A stretch of DNA of 5,920 bases from NCBI GenBank assembly GCA_903938205.1, contig CAJACJ010000351.1, positions 1 through 5,920 of the forward strand, written 5' to 3'. The stretch is from an uncultured bacterium. Its GTDB lineage: Bacteria > Planctomycetota > Phycisphaerae > Phycisphaerales > SM1A02. The translations under genes and the position numbers were made by a program. The notes beneath the pieces are model-generated. The model did not search any database. It was not told where the DNA came from and saw nothing but the letters and a program-made list of their open reading frames with translations. This document shows positions 1-5,734 of this stretch, piece after piece. The first letter of the stretch is position 1. The number at the start of each line of letters is the position of its first letter.

Positions 1-2
1 CC

Positions 3-737
3 GTGATCATTCTTGGTGATGCCTCAGTCACTGTTGGTGGAGTAACCACCAACTTGAAGTCTGGCGCTGTTGAATGCGTGGTTCCGTTGACTGGTCAATT
101 CATGGGCCCAACTGGTGTGTTTGTCATCACGCTCAAGACGGTGAATTCAACAACACAAGAAATTATCCAAGACGGCATTGCGTTGGATTACCCAGGCGAT
201 CTTCAGGTTGCAACGTTGAACATGGAGAATGATGACAACGTGACAGTGATGCTTGTCGAGGGCTTTACTGGCCTGCTGAACACTGACTTGGATACTGATG
301 ACAACGGAACATTGGATACAGCTCCATGGACCAGCCTCAAAGATTCCATTTCAATTGTAAAGACGGTGCAGCCTGCTCCAACAAGCACCAGTGCAGAATG
401 GTGGTACGCGCCACGCATTCCACCACTCAAGGATGGAATTGCGATGCACATTTACCGTTGCTTCCCTGCCAATCTTTGGTGGGCGGGCGTTCGTGACATC
501 ACCAATCCTGACACCATTACTGACCGTGTTGGTCAAACCAACATTGGTTGCCCAGGCAGTGGAAATGGATGCTTTGCCGACTTGGACGGTTCAGGTGAAG
601 TTGACTCAGGCGACGTGTCAATCTGTCTGCTTGACACAGGTCCATGCGTCGGCTGCGCATCTGACTTGGACGGTTCAGGTGAAGTTGACTCAGGCGACGT
701 GTCATTGTGCTTGCTGAGCACTGGCCCTTGCCAATAA
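3..737 (+). CDS. Secreted protein with lamin-tail-like segment and paired dockerin-like EF-hand repeats (5' partial)
   Basis: The frame is open from the left edge to a TAA at 735-737, so only the C-terminal ~245 residues are present; the GTG at 3 is just the first full codon, not a supported start. Residues about 66-140 (numbered from position 3) contain an LVEGFTG motif, then DLDTDDNGTLD, then APWTSLKDSI, a pattern I recognise from lamin-tail-like beta-sandwich segments of exported bacterial proteins. A Gly/Cys-containing linker (about 182-190) leads to two modules, each with DLDGSGEVDSGD followed by a CLL-TGPC tail, starting at residues 193 and 221. Each loop has Asp/Ser at EF-hand positions 1, 3, 5, 9 and 12, as in dockerin type I calcium loops. 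The product is probably exported and calcium-stabilised; the tail may be an attachment or sorting module (inference). No catalytic domain is visible in the part present. A strong terminator follows 44 nt after the stop. Confidence 0.85.
   Translation: MIILGDASVTVGGVTTNLKSGAVECVVPLTGQFMGPTGVFVITLKTVNSTTQEIIQDGIALDYPGDLQVATLNMENDDNVTVMLVEGFTGLLNTDLDTDDNGTLDTAPWTSLKDSISIVKTVQPAPTSTSAEWWYAPRIPPLKDGIAMHIYRCFPANLWWAGVRDITNPDTITDRVGQTNIGCPGSGNGCFADLDGSGEVDSGDVSICLLDTGPCVGCASDLDGSGEVDSGDVSLCLLSTGPCQ
579..704 (+). repeat. Perfect 42-bp direct repeat encoding twin EF-hand loops
   Basis: Positions 579-620 and 663-704 are identical over 42 bases, with a period of 84 bp (28 codons). Each copy encodes the 14 residues DLDGSGEVDSGDVS. 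The sequence between and after the copies (the CLL-TGPC tails) differs at the DNA level, so the identity is confined to the calcium loop. Confidence 0.95.
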
Positions 738-781
738 GTTTGTCGCGGCTCTGAAAGCCGCACAATAAGTTTGGTGCTTAC

Positions 782-813
782 AAACCCCTCGGCCATACGG
801 CCGAGGGGTTTTT
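782..813 (+). terminator. Strong intrinsic terminator
   Basis: The arms at 782-794 and 799-811 are perfectly complementary: AAACCCCTCGGCC against GGCCGAGGGGTTT, around the 4-nt loop ATAC. The ten-base-pair core is nearly all G-C, and the 3' arm runs into TTTTT at 809-813. It lies 44 nt after the stop of the upstream secreted-protein gene and ends transcription before the mlaE gene. A U-tract is present only for the + strand. Confidence 0.95.
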
Positions 814-822
814 CTTTACCTA

Positions 823-874
823 GAGATTGCATCTGGAAATTGCATCTAGAAATGGCACGCAGAAATTGCATTGC
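823..874. repeat. Tandem array of four 13-bp units
   Basis: Four consecutive 13-bp units begin at 823, 836, 849 and 862: GAGATTGCATCTG, GAAATTGCATCTA, GAAATGGCACGCA and GAAATTGCATTGC. The second matches the first at 11 of 13 bases; the third is the most diverged. The array lies between the terminator of one gene and the start of mlaE and overlaps no credible coding frame. It could be a set of phased protein-binding sites (13 bp is about 1.25 helical turns) or a slipped-strand minisatellite. Confidence 0.75.
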
Positions 875-933
875 GACATTTTTAAGAGCGGGTCAGAACA
901 AACACCCCCACCGTCAACCACACTGTGGCGGCT

Positions 934-1776
934 ATGCTCGCCCCGTTGAACAGCGTCAACGCAATCACAGTCTTTGGCTCGCAAGTTGTGCAAGCAATTT
1001 GCGGATTCGGCCACTTCGCGGATTTTGTGGCCATCACGGCGCACCGCATTGTCATGCGCCCTGCCAAAAGTTTTCGATGGCGATTGCTTGCTCCGCAACT
1101 ATTCGCGGTTGGCGTGCTCAGCATTCCAGTGGTGGCGATCACGGGCGCGTTCATCGGCATGATTCTTGCGCTTGAAGGGTTCAACCAATTCGCGGCGCTT
1201 GGCCAAGAGGATCGCTTGGGCGGAATTATCAATATGAGCGTGGTGAAACAAATTGGACCCGTGCTTGCGGCGGTCATGGTTGCTGGCCGCGTTGGTTGCG
1301 CGCTTGCGGCGGAATTGGGAACCATGCGCGTCACCGAACAACTAGACGCCATGCGCGCCATGGGCACCGACCCAATGCAGCAACTGGTTGTGCCGCGGGT
1401 ACTGGCGTGCACCATCATGACGCCAATTCTCACCATGTATTCCAACATGCTTGGAAGTTTGGGTGCGTGGCTTATCACTGTGAAAGTTTTTGGCGTCAGC
1501 GGATCGGACTATTGGTACTGGACGGCGCAATTTGTTTCTTGGAGGGAGCCTTTCGGCGGCTTGTTCAAGAGCGTGTTTTTTGGCGCCGCGATTGGGTTGG
1601 TTTCTTGCTACAAAGGCTTCAATTGCCGCCCTGGTGCCGCTGGTGTGGGGCAAGCGGCCACGGCTAGCTTTGTCGCAAGTTTCATGGCTATTGTGATGCT
1701 GAATTTGGTGCTGGCGCAATTTCTCAACACGTTGATTCGCTGGTTGTACCCCATCTTGCCCAGTGTTTTGGGCTGA
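934..1776 (+). CDS. mlaE: MlaE/YrbE-family phospholipid ABC transporter permease
   Basis: The 280-aa product matches the MlaE (YrbE, TGD1-like) permease, the membrane subunit of the MlaFEDB phospholipid transporter linking inner and outer membranes. The family core is clear: VGVLSIPVVAITGAFIGMIL at about 59-78, then ALEGF, GPVLAAVMVAGRVGCALAAE at 108-127, LGTMRVTEQLDAMRAMGTDP at 128-147, and the C-terminal YKGFNCRPGAAGVGQA at about 226-241. Several hydrophobic membrane segments follow one another, and an amphipathic N-terminal part precedes the first. The length is close to the usual ~260 aa. ATG 934 is chosen; GTG 925 in the same frame is the only other start before the upstream stop at 883-885, and neither has a clear Shine-Dalgarno. 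There is no mlaF ATPase or mlaD gene on either side: a terminator lies upstream and a tRNA gene downstream, so its partners must be encoded elsewhere. Confidence 0.95.
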   Translation: MLAPLNSVNAITVFGSQVVQAICGFGHFADFVAITAHRIVMRPAKSFRWRLLAPQLFAVGVLSIPVVAITGAFIGMILALEGFNQFAALGQEDRLGGIINMSVVKQIGPVLAAVMVAGRVGCALAAELGTMRVTEQLDAMRAMGTDPMQQLVVPRVLACTIMTPILTMYSNMLGSLGAWLITVKVFGVSGSDYWYWTAQFVSWREPFGGLFKSVFFGAAIGLVSCYKGFNCRPGAAGVGQAATASFVASFMAIVMLNLVLAQFLNTLIRWLYPILPSVLG

Positions 1777-1783
1777 GTCCAAA
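1767..1783 (+). other. Short hairpin with the mlaE stop codon as its loop
   Basis: TTTGGGC at 1767-1773 pairs with GTCCAAA at 1777-1783 (six Watson-Crick pairs and one G-T), leaving TGA, the mlaE stop codon, as the 3-nt loop. There is no T-run after it, so it is a poor intrinsic terminator. It may protect the mRNA 3' end or may be chance. Confidence 0.35.
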
Positions 1784-1861
1784 TGTAAACCTGCCGCAAT
1801 TCGTGGCAACAAAATGTGACGCGCCATAATTCTGACAAGACCGTACACTTTAATTCTTACT

Positions 1862-1933
1862 GCGGGAGTAGCTCAGTGGTAGAGCGGCAGCCTTCCAAGC
1901 TGCAAGTCGCGAGTTCAAGTCTCGTCTCCCGCT
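1862..1933 (+). tRNA. trnG: tRNA-Gly (anticodon UCC)
   Basis: A complete cloverleaf can be folded. The acceptor stem GCGGGAG/CTCCCGC is 1862-1868 with 1926-1932. The D arm is GCTC/GAGC (1871-1874, 1882-1885) around AGTGGTA. The anticodon stem is GCAGC/GCTGC (1887-1891, 1899-1903) with loop CTTCCAA, so the anticodon is TCC at 1894-1896. The variable loop is 5 nt, and the T arm GCGAG/CTCGT (1909-1913, 1921-1925) surrounds TTCAAGT. The discriminator base is T1933, usual for bacterial tRNA-Gly. CCA is not encoded. A run of six T starts at 1933 and could serve termination or 3' processing. Upstream, CATAAT (1825-1830) and TTTAAT (1849-1854) resemble -10 boxes, but neither has a convincing -35 box. 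Confidence 0.97.
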
Positions 1934-1982
1934 TTTTTCGGTTTGTCCTGCGCAGGAAATAGTGGCGCGTATGAACGTGCGG

Positions 1983-2013
1983 CGCGGACGCAAAAATATT
2001 GTAGTAGTCCGCG
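1983..2013 (-). terminator. Hairpin just after the minus-strand operon, possible terminator
   Basis: CGCGGAC at 1983-1989 and GTCCGCG at 2007-2013 form a perfect 7-bp GC-rich stem with a 17-nt AT-rich loop. On the minus strand it begins one nucleotide after the stop codon (2015-2017) of the last gene of the three-gene operon. There is no T-run beyond it, so it is not a standard intrinsic terminator; it could be an mRNA-stabilising or Rho-assisted 3' end between convergent transcription units (the tRNA gene faces it). Confidence 0.4.
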
Positions 2014-2014
2014 A

Positions 2015-3109
2015 TCACTTCACCGATGAAGTTTCGCGCCATTGAAACTGGGCAAGCAGCGCGCGGTGCTCGCCTGGCAAACCCCCCGCAAGCGGCTTGG
2101 GATTGCGGGCACTCACGGCGCCGCTCTCGCCAAGAATCTCTATTGAATCGCAATGAAGCCGCGTGTTGGCGAAAATAAAATCAACGCGATCGGATCGATC
2201 GCGCTTCAACATGATCGTGGGCCATGTTGCGCCTGGTGACAAGACAACCTGGGGCTTTGCCGCGCGAAATGCGTCGCGCAAGCCGGCGCGCTCCAAAGTG
2301 ACCACGCACGGCCACGCCACACGCATTGGACATAATTCGGCGGCAACGGCTTGGTCGCACCAATCGCCAGCGCTGGGTTCGTTCACCATTCCCGCGGCGA
2401 TCACGGCAAATCCTGCGGCGGTTGCGGCGCGCGCGGCCACGGCCAGTTTTTCGCTTTGCAAGCCGCGAGTTGTGTTTGCGCTGCTTGCCGCGGCTTCCGC
2501 GGAATTTAAAAATGGTTGCTCATCATGGGGCACGCCTGAAAGTTGATAGGGCTGATAGGGCGCAAATGGAAATGCAATTGCAAACGCAACCACTTCACGG
2601 CCATTGGAAGCGGTCAACCGCACGCCGAGTCCTTTCCATATTTCACCTTCTACAGCGGATGATTGCGGCCAAGTTGTGATGACTCCAGCGCCCGCCGCGG
2701 CCGCAGGAAGCGCGATCCAAGTTCGATGTGTCGCGGCCGCAAGCGCCGGCGCCACGCACTCGCCACGCGCGACAAAAATAATGTCCGCTGGAAAATCTTC
2801 GATCATTTTTTTCGCGCGTGACAGGCGCTCTTGATCGGTCAATGTATTTCGATCGCAACCGCAGCCCAGATCTAAGGTCATCACCTGGAAGCTCACGGGC
2901 GCCGGTGTAGTAACAGGAACCGTTGCTGGAATCGTTGCGTTCAACGGCGCCGCTTTGTCCTGCGTCTTCATTTCTTGCGCCTGCGCAACGGGAATGACTT
3001 CTCCAACGACGCCCCCCACCAAACAAATTGCAATCATTGAGAAGCCCAATACAAGGAAATTCAATGACTTCGCGCAATTCCTAAGCGAGACATGGAATAA
3101 GTTCTTCAT
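2015..3109 (-). CDS. Exported endonuclease/exonuclease/phosphatase-fold protein with altered active site
   Basis: The 364-aa product starts with a long signal peptide (basic N-region, hydrophobic 17-35, likely cleavage after AQA at about 42-44) and a Thr/Pro-rich linker to ~72. The rest follows the EEP (DNase I-like) family order: FQVMTLDLG at 74-82, ADII at 108-111, PYQPYQL at 184-190, NEPS..DW at 243-250, AGLRDAFRAAKP at 275-286, RSDRVDFIF at 305-313, and GEHRALLAQF at 346-355. Compared with the family motifs I know (MTxN, DIIxLQE, NxHL, GDFNEPSHxDW, PSDHRA), several catalytic or metal-binding positions are replaced: N to D80, the E of LQE to R115, D of GDFN to M241, D of SDH to E347, and the NxHL motif is absent. 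N243, D310 and H348 remain. It may be a non-catalytic or altered enzyme. ATG 3109 is preferred over TTG 3115; no Shine-Dalgarno is seen, and the gene follows the I42 lipoprotein gene by 12 nt, suggesting coupled translation. Confidence 0.8.
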   Translation of the reverse strand: MKNLFHVSLRNCAKSLNFLVLGFSMIAICLVGGVVGEVIPVAQAQEMKTQDKAAPLNATIPATVPVTTPAPVSFQVMTLDLGCGCDRNTLTDQERLSRAKKMIEDFPADIIFVARGECVAPALAAATHRTWIALPAAAAGAGVITTWPQSSAVEGEIWKGLGVRLTASNGREVVAFAIAFPFAPYQPYQLSGVPHDEQPFLNSAEAAASSANTTRGLQSEKLAVAARAATAAGFAVIAAGMVNEPSAGDWCDQAVAAELCPMRVAWPCVVTLERAGLRDAFRAAKPQVVLSPGATWPTIMLKRDRSDRVDFIFANTRLHCDSIEILGESGAVSARNPKPLAGGLPGEHRALLAQFQWRETSSVK

Positions 3110-3121
3110 GTGCAACAGTCG

Positions 3122-3613
3122 TCATTTCGGCGCGTCAGGCACATTTTGCACAGTCAATGTCAAAGTTAATGTCTTGGAAGGCGCTACATTTTTTTCCCAA
3201 GAACGCACAAGCACAAACGGCACCTTCACCGTTCCCACACTTTTGCCATGCAAGACAAAAATGGTGCGCACTCGTCCGCCCACAACGCCCGTGTCCACAG
3301 GCGCGGTCTCTGGCGGAATATCAACCGCAATAAATGGATCTGTGACCAGTAGACATTGCCACTCATAGCCCGTGCCCGCGTTGGATTCAAGTGCAACTTT
3401 AAATTCCTCGCCAACCGTAATCGATCGATCGAGTGAATTCTCCAAATCTAAAACCTGGCCTTGGTCGATGGAGGAATTTGCGGCATCAGTTTTGTTTCCA
3501 AGCGTCGACAAGCGACGAATTGCCATAATGGGTGATGGTCCACCGCCACTGCATCCAGCCAATGGCATGGCGACTCCAATTAAGACCATCAAGGCAATGC
3601 ACAATTTCAGCAT
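3122..3613 (-). CDS. Chagasin-family (MEROPS I42) protease-inhibitor-like lipoprotein
   Basis: The 163-aa product has a short signal sequence ending in a lipobox, L18-A19-G20-C21, so it is predicted to be lipid-anchored at Cys21. A low-complexity stretch (22-65) leads to a beta-rich domain (about 66-157) with the three chagasin binding-loop signatures in order: NAGTGYEW at 78-85 (family NPTTGYxW), a GG at 112-113 in the DE-loop region, and RSWE at 137-140 (family RPW). Known I42 members inhibit papain-like (C1) cysteine proteases by inserting these loops into the active-site cleft. Here the first loop has Ala-Gly in place of Pro-Thr and the third has Ser in place of Pro, so inhibitory strength is uncertain. 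The ATG overlaps the end of the upstream peroxiredoxin gene by 7 nt (ATGCTGA on the minus strand) and has no Shine-Dalgarno of its own, which points to translational coupling. Nearly all its length is accounted for by anchor, linker and one domain. Confidence 0.87.
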   Translation of the reverse strand: MLKLCIALMVLIGVAMPLAGCSGGGPSPIMAIRRLSTLGNKTDAANSSIDQGQVLDLENSLDRSITVGEEFKVALESNAGTGYEWQCLLVTDPFIAVDIPPETAPVDTGVVGGRVRTIFVLHGKSVGTVKVPFVLVRSWEKNVAPSKTLTLTLTVQNVPDAPK

Positions 3614-4074
3614 GATTGGACGGCTTTTTCAATGGAAACAAAATCAACTTGAACGCGCGGGTCTTCGCTAATCGACACGTACTTCACATGTCCAGTTGCG
3701 TCGATCACGAACGCCGATCGCTTAGAGACGCCCTTGAGACCCATTAAATCTTCATGCAATGCGCCGTATGCGCGCGAGACATCCTTGTTGAAATCACTCA
3801 GCAACGGAAATGGAATTTTCTCCATCTCGCGAAACTTGGCCGTGACAAATGGCGAGTCCACGCTCACGCCAAATACTTTGCAATCCATGGCGCTGAGTTT
3901 GCTCCATGCGTCGCGAAAGTGGCATAATTCTTCCGTGCACACTGGGCTAAAAGCCAATGGGAAAAATAACAAGACTACTTTTTCGTGGCCAATGACTGAA
4001 GCCAAGTCCACCACTTGACCAGGTTGGCAGGGCAGAGCGAAGGCGGGCGCTTTAGATCCAACAGAAATGAGCAT
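3607..4074 (-). CDS. Peroxiredoxin, BCP/PrxQ (AhpE-like) type
   Basis: The 155-aa product is a thioredoxin-fold peroxidase that reduces hydrogen peroxide and organic hydroperoxides. The active-site motif PLAFSPVC (39-46) fits P-xxx-(T/S)-xx-C with peroxidatic Cys46. Cys51, five residues later (VCTEELC), is where BCP/PrxQ enzymes carry the resolving Cys, so an intramolecular disulfide is expected. R119 in SKRSAFVID is the probable conserved active-site Arg, and LLSDFNKDVSRAYG (91-104) is typical of the AhpE-like branch. There is an extra C-terminal Cys155. No signal peptide is seen, so it is cytoplasmic. ATG 4074 is chosen because it gives the usual family length and has GGAG eight nt upstream; the frame stays open to 4212, but that extension has no family resemblance. 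It is the first gene of the operon, and its TGA overlaps the start of the I42 lipoprotein gene. Confidence 0.95.
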   Translation of the reverse strand: MLISVGSKAPAFALPCQPGQVVDLASVIGHEKVVLLFFPLAFSPVCTEELCHFRDAWSKLSAMDCKVFGVSVDSPFVTAKFREMEKIPFPLLSDFNKDVSRAYGALHEDLMGLKGVSKRSAFVIDATGHVKYVSISEDPRVQVDFVSIEKAVQSC

Positions 4075-4424
4075 TGAGTTAACTCCAAATGGTGCGAAGC
4101 GTGCAACAATTGCTGGCGCTGAAGTTGCAACGGTAGCACGATGCGCATCCATGCACCACTTACCCACACAAAAATGGCGTCCAGAACTCCGTGAAGCGGG
4201 ATTGGCTTCCAAATTGTTTTATTTGAAAATCATCAAGAAAAAAGGGAGGAATTTCAAAAGTGCCCTTGGTGCATGCCCATGATGCGTTCACCGCAATTTG
4301 CGGAGAAATGGAGCCACCGATGAATCGCCACATCGCATGCTTACTGAAACACACTGTAAAGCTGTCCGAATTTTTGCATGGTCACACAATTTATTGCAAA
4401 GGCAAAGCGCCACAAGGCTTAATC
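4075..4424. other. Divergent intergenic region with an unassigned Shine-Dalgarno-like sequence
   Basis: This 350-bp stretch separates the minus-strand operon from the plus-strand secreted-protein gene and must carry both promoters, but I could not assign convincing -35/-10 pairs on either strand. An AT-rich section lies at about 4210-4243. AAGGGAGGA at 4242-4250 is the best ribosome-binding-like sequence in the window; it precedes a GTG at 4260 that is in frame with the downstream gene. The intervening 55 codons show no recognisable domain. Confidence 0.5.
4083..4086 (-). promoter_or_regulatory. Shine-Dalgarno site for the peroxiredoxin gene
   Basis: On the minus strand GGAG stands eight nt before ATG 4074. 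It decides this start over the longer in-frame possibilities up to 4212. Confidence 0.7.
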
Positions 4425-5675
4425 ATGCGCCACCCAAATGAGCCGCCGTTGACATATTGCAACGCCCTGCTGGCTCTGACCTTGTCGTTGTGCTTTGCAC
4501 TTGCAACCGCGCAGGCGCAAGACGGTCCATGTTGCAGCGCCCATGATGGCAAAGGCTGCATGAGCCAAGATTGCAACGACACGGTTTGCCAACTCGACCC
4601 ATTTTGTTGCTCAATGTCATGGGATGAACGATGCGCCTTGGAAGCAAGCGTGTTGTGTCAAGCCTGCCGCGCAACCAGTGCATGCGATGTGCCCACTGCC
4701 GATATTGAGGAACTCACCCCGTGTGATTTTGGCCTTCCGCTGGATTGCACCACAATCCAAAATATTCGTCCCCTGATTCCCGGATTGAAATTAGGCGGGC
4801 ACGCATGGTCCAGTGAAACATCACGCGATGTGGATTGGTTTGAAATCTCTCTGGATGAGCCGCAAATGCTGCGCATTGAATTATGGACACAAGGTTCAAT
4901 TGGCTTGGCCATTGTGGATGATCAATGTCCTCCCACCACTTTGGCCGAGGGCGTGGATGGATGTTCGTCCATCACGCAAACGTGTGTGCCCGCAGGAATC
5001 ACTCGCATCACAGTTCGGTCTTTGCTGTTTGAAAATATTTCTTGTGAAGATGATCGCGCGCGCTACACCATTCAAGCCACGCTTGCCCCATGCACACTCA
5101 CGCGCTTGGTGAATGATCGCTGTGATATGGCGCTGCCTATTGGCGTGAGTCAAATTTTCACCGACACAACCAACGCCACAACGGAACCAACTTGGCTTCC
5201 CGGCAGTTGCGATGAGGGCGCGGGTTTAGCTTTCACCCATGATGCGTGGTTTAGTTTCACTGCCAATGCTTCTGGAATTTTTCAAGCAAGCACATGCGTC
5301 GCGCCAACATTTGATTCGCGTCTTGCGGTGTACGCCAATTGTGGCGGCGACTTGCTGGCCTGCAGCGATGACGCTTGTGACGGAGTTGGATCTAGCGCGG
5401 AATTTCAAATGTATTGCGGCGCAACAGCGCTGATCCGCATTGGTGGCTGGGGCACGGGTGGACCAATAACTTTGTCCATCGACCCCATCTTCACAGTCTC
5501 ATGCAGTTGCCCCGCGGATCTAGACAATTCTGGTGAAGTCGACACCTCCGATGTGGCGCTTTGCCTGCTGGATATGGGCAATATTGGCGGTTCAAGCGAC
5601 ATTGACCAAGACGGAGAAGTGTCGACTGGTGACCTCTCCATCATTCTGCTTTCAACAGGTCCGTGTGATTCTTAG
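4425..5675 (+). CDS. Secreted Cys-rich multidomain protein with dockerin-like EF-hand tail
   Basis: From ATG 4425 the product is 416 aa. A signal peptide spans 1-32 (hydrophobic about 14-28, likely cleavage after AQAQ). Residues 36-81 form a compact Cys-rich module with CCSAHDGKGC, VCQLDPFCC and SWDERC, a combination I recognise from secreted planctomycete proteins. Residues about 130-222 resemble a pre-peptidase C-terminal (PPC)-like beta-sandwich (VDWFEISLDEPQMLRIEL). Residues 229-352 are a second beta domain starting NDRCDMALPI and containing HDAWFSFTA, DSRLAVY and ACSDDACDG. The tail 362-416 has two calcium loops, D365..D376 and D392..D403, each followed by a Leu-rich helix as in dockerins. 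No enzyme active site is visible; a structural or surface-associated role is likely. It probably has many disulfides. ATG 4425 is preferred because the signal peptide follows at once; AAGG at 4414-4417 is a weak ribosome-binding site. GTG 4260 and ATG 4320 are alternatives. Confidence 0.87.
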   Translation: MRHPNEPPLTYCNALLALTLSLCFALATAQAQDGPCCSAHDGKGCMSQDCNDTVCQLDPFCCSMSWDERCALEASVLCQACRATSACDVPTADIEELTPCDFGLPLDCTTIQNIRPLIPGLKLGGHAWSSETSRDVDWFEISLDEPQMLRIELWTQGSIGLAIVDDQCPPTTLAEGVDGCSSITQTCVPAGITRITVRSLLFENISCEDDRARYTIQATLAPCTLTRLVNDRCDMALPIGVSQIFTDTTNATTEPTWLPGSCDEGAGLAFTHDAWFSFTANASGIFQASTCVAPTFDSRLAVYANCGGDLLACSDDACDGVGSSAEFQMYCGATALIRIGGWGTGGPITLSIDPIFTVSCSCPADLDNSGEVDTSDVALCLLDMGNIGGSSDIDQDGEVSTGDLSIILLSTGPCDS

Positions 5676-5677
5676 TC

Positions 5678-5709
5678 TTGAATCGCTCAATTATGGAACT
5701 TTGATTCAA
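5678..5709. repeat. 7-bp inverted repeat overlapping the putative -35 box
   Basis: TTGAATC at 5678-5684 is the reverse complement of GATTCAA at 5703-5709, with 18 nt between. The right arm overlaps the proposed -35 hexamer (5701-5706), so this could be an operator; with 7-bp arms it could also be chance. It starts two nt after the TAG of the upstream gene and has no T-run, so it is not an obvious terminator. Confidence 0.3.
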
Positions 5710-5728
5710 CCTCGTTCGGACTTATAGT
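5701..5728 (+). promoter_or_regulatory. Sigma70-like promoter
   Basis: TTGATT (5701-5706, 4 of 6 to consensus) is followed after a 16-nt spacer by TATAGT (5723-5728, 5 of 6). Transcription would begin about seven nt beyond the -10 box, at or next to the A of ATG 5735. Confidence 0.5.
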
Positions 5729-5734
5729 GTTCCC

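Noticed and set aside
882..1478. Minus-strand open frame of 198 codons opposite mlaE
   Set aside because: It is antisense to a clear MlaE gene, has a low-complexity Thr/Ala/Ser/Met-rich translation, and shows no domain.
1832..1854. CTGACA and TTTAAT before the tRNA gene as a promoter pair
   Set aside because: The spacing is only 11 nt, too short for a sigma70 promoter.
1946..1957. Perfect 12-bp palindrome TCCTGCGCAGGA after the tRNA gene
   Set aside because: It has no loop, so it cannot form a terminator hairpin, and there is a single copy with no promoter beside it; it may be chance.
2184..2202. Cluster of GATC/CGATCG sequences resembling an imperfect palindrome
   Set aside because: It lies inside the KRDRSDRVDF coding segment of the EEP gene and is explained by Arg/Asp codons; a similar TCGATCGATC run at about 3421-3430 is likewise in coding sequence.
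4075..4212. 46-residue N-terminal extension of the peroxiredoxin
   Set aside because: It has no signal peptide or family similarity, while ATG 4074 has a GGAG and gives the usual length.
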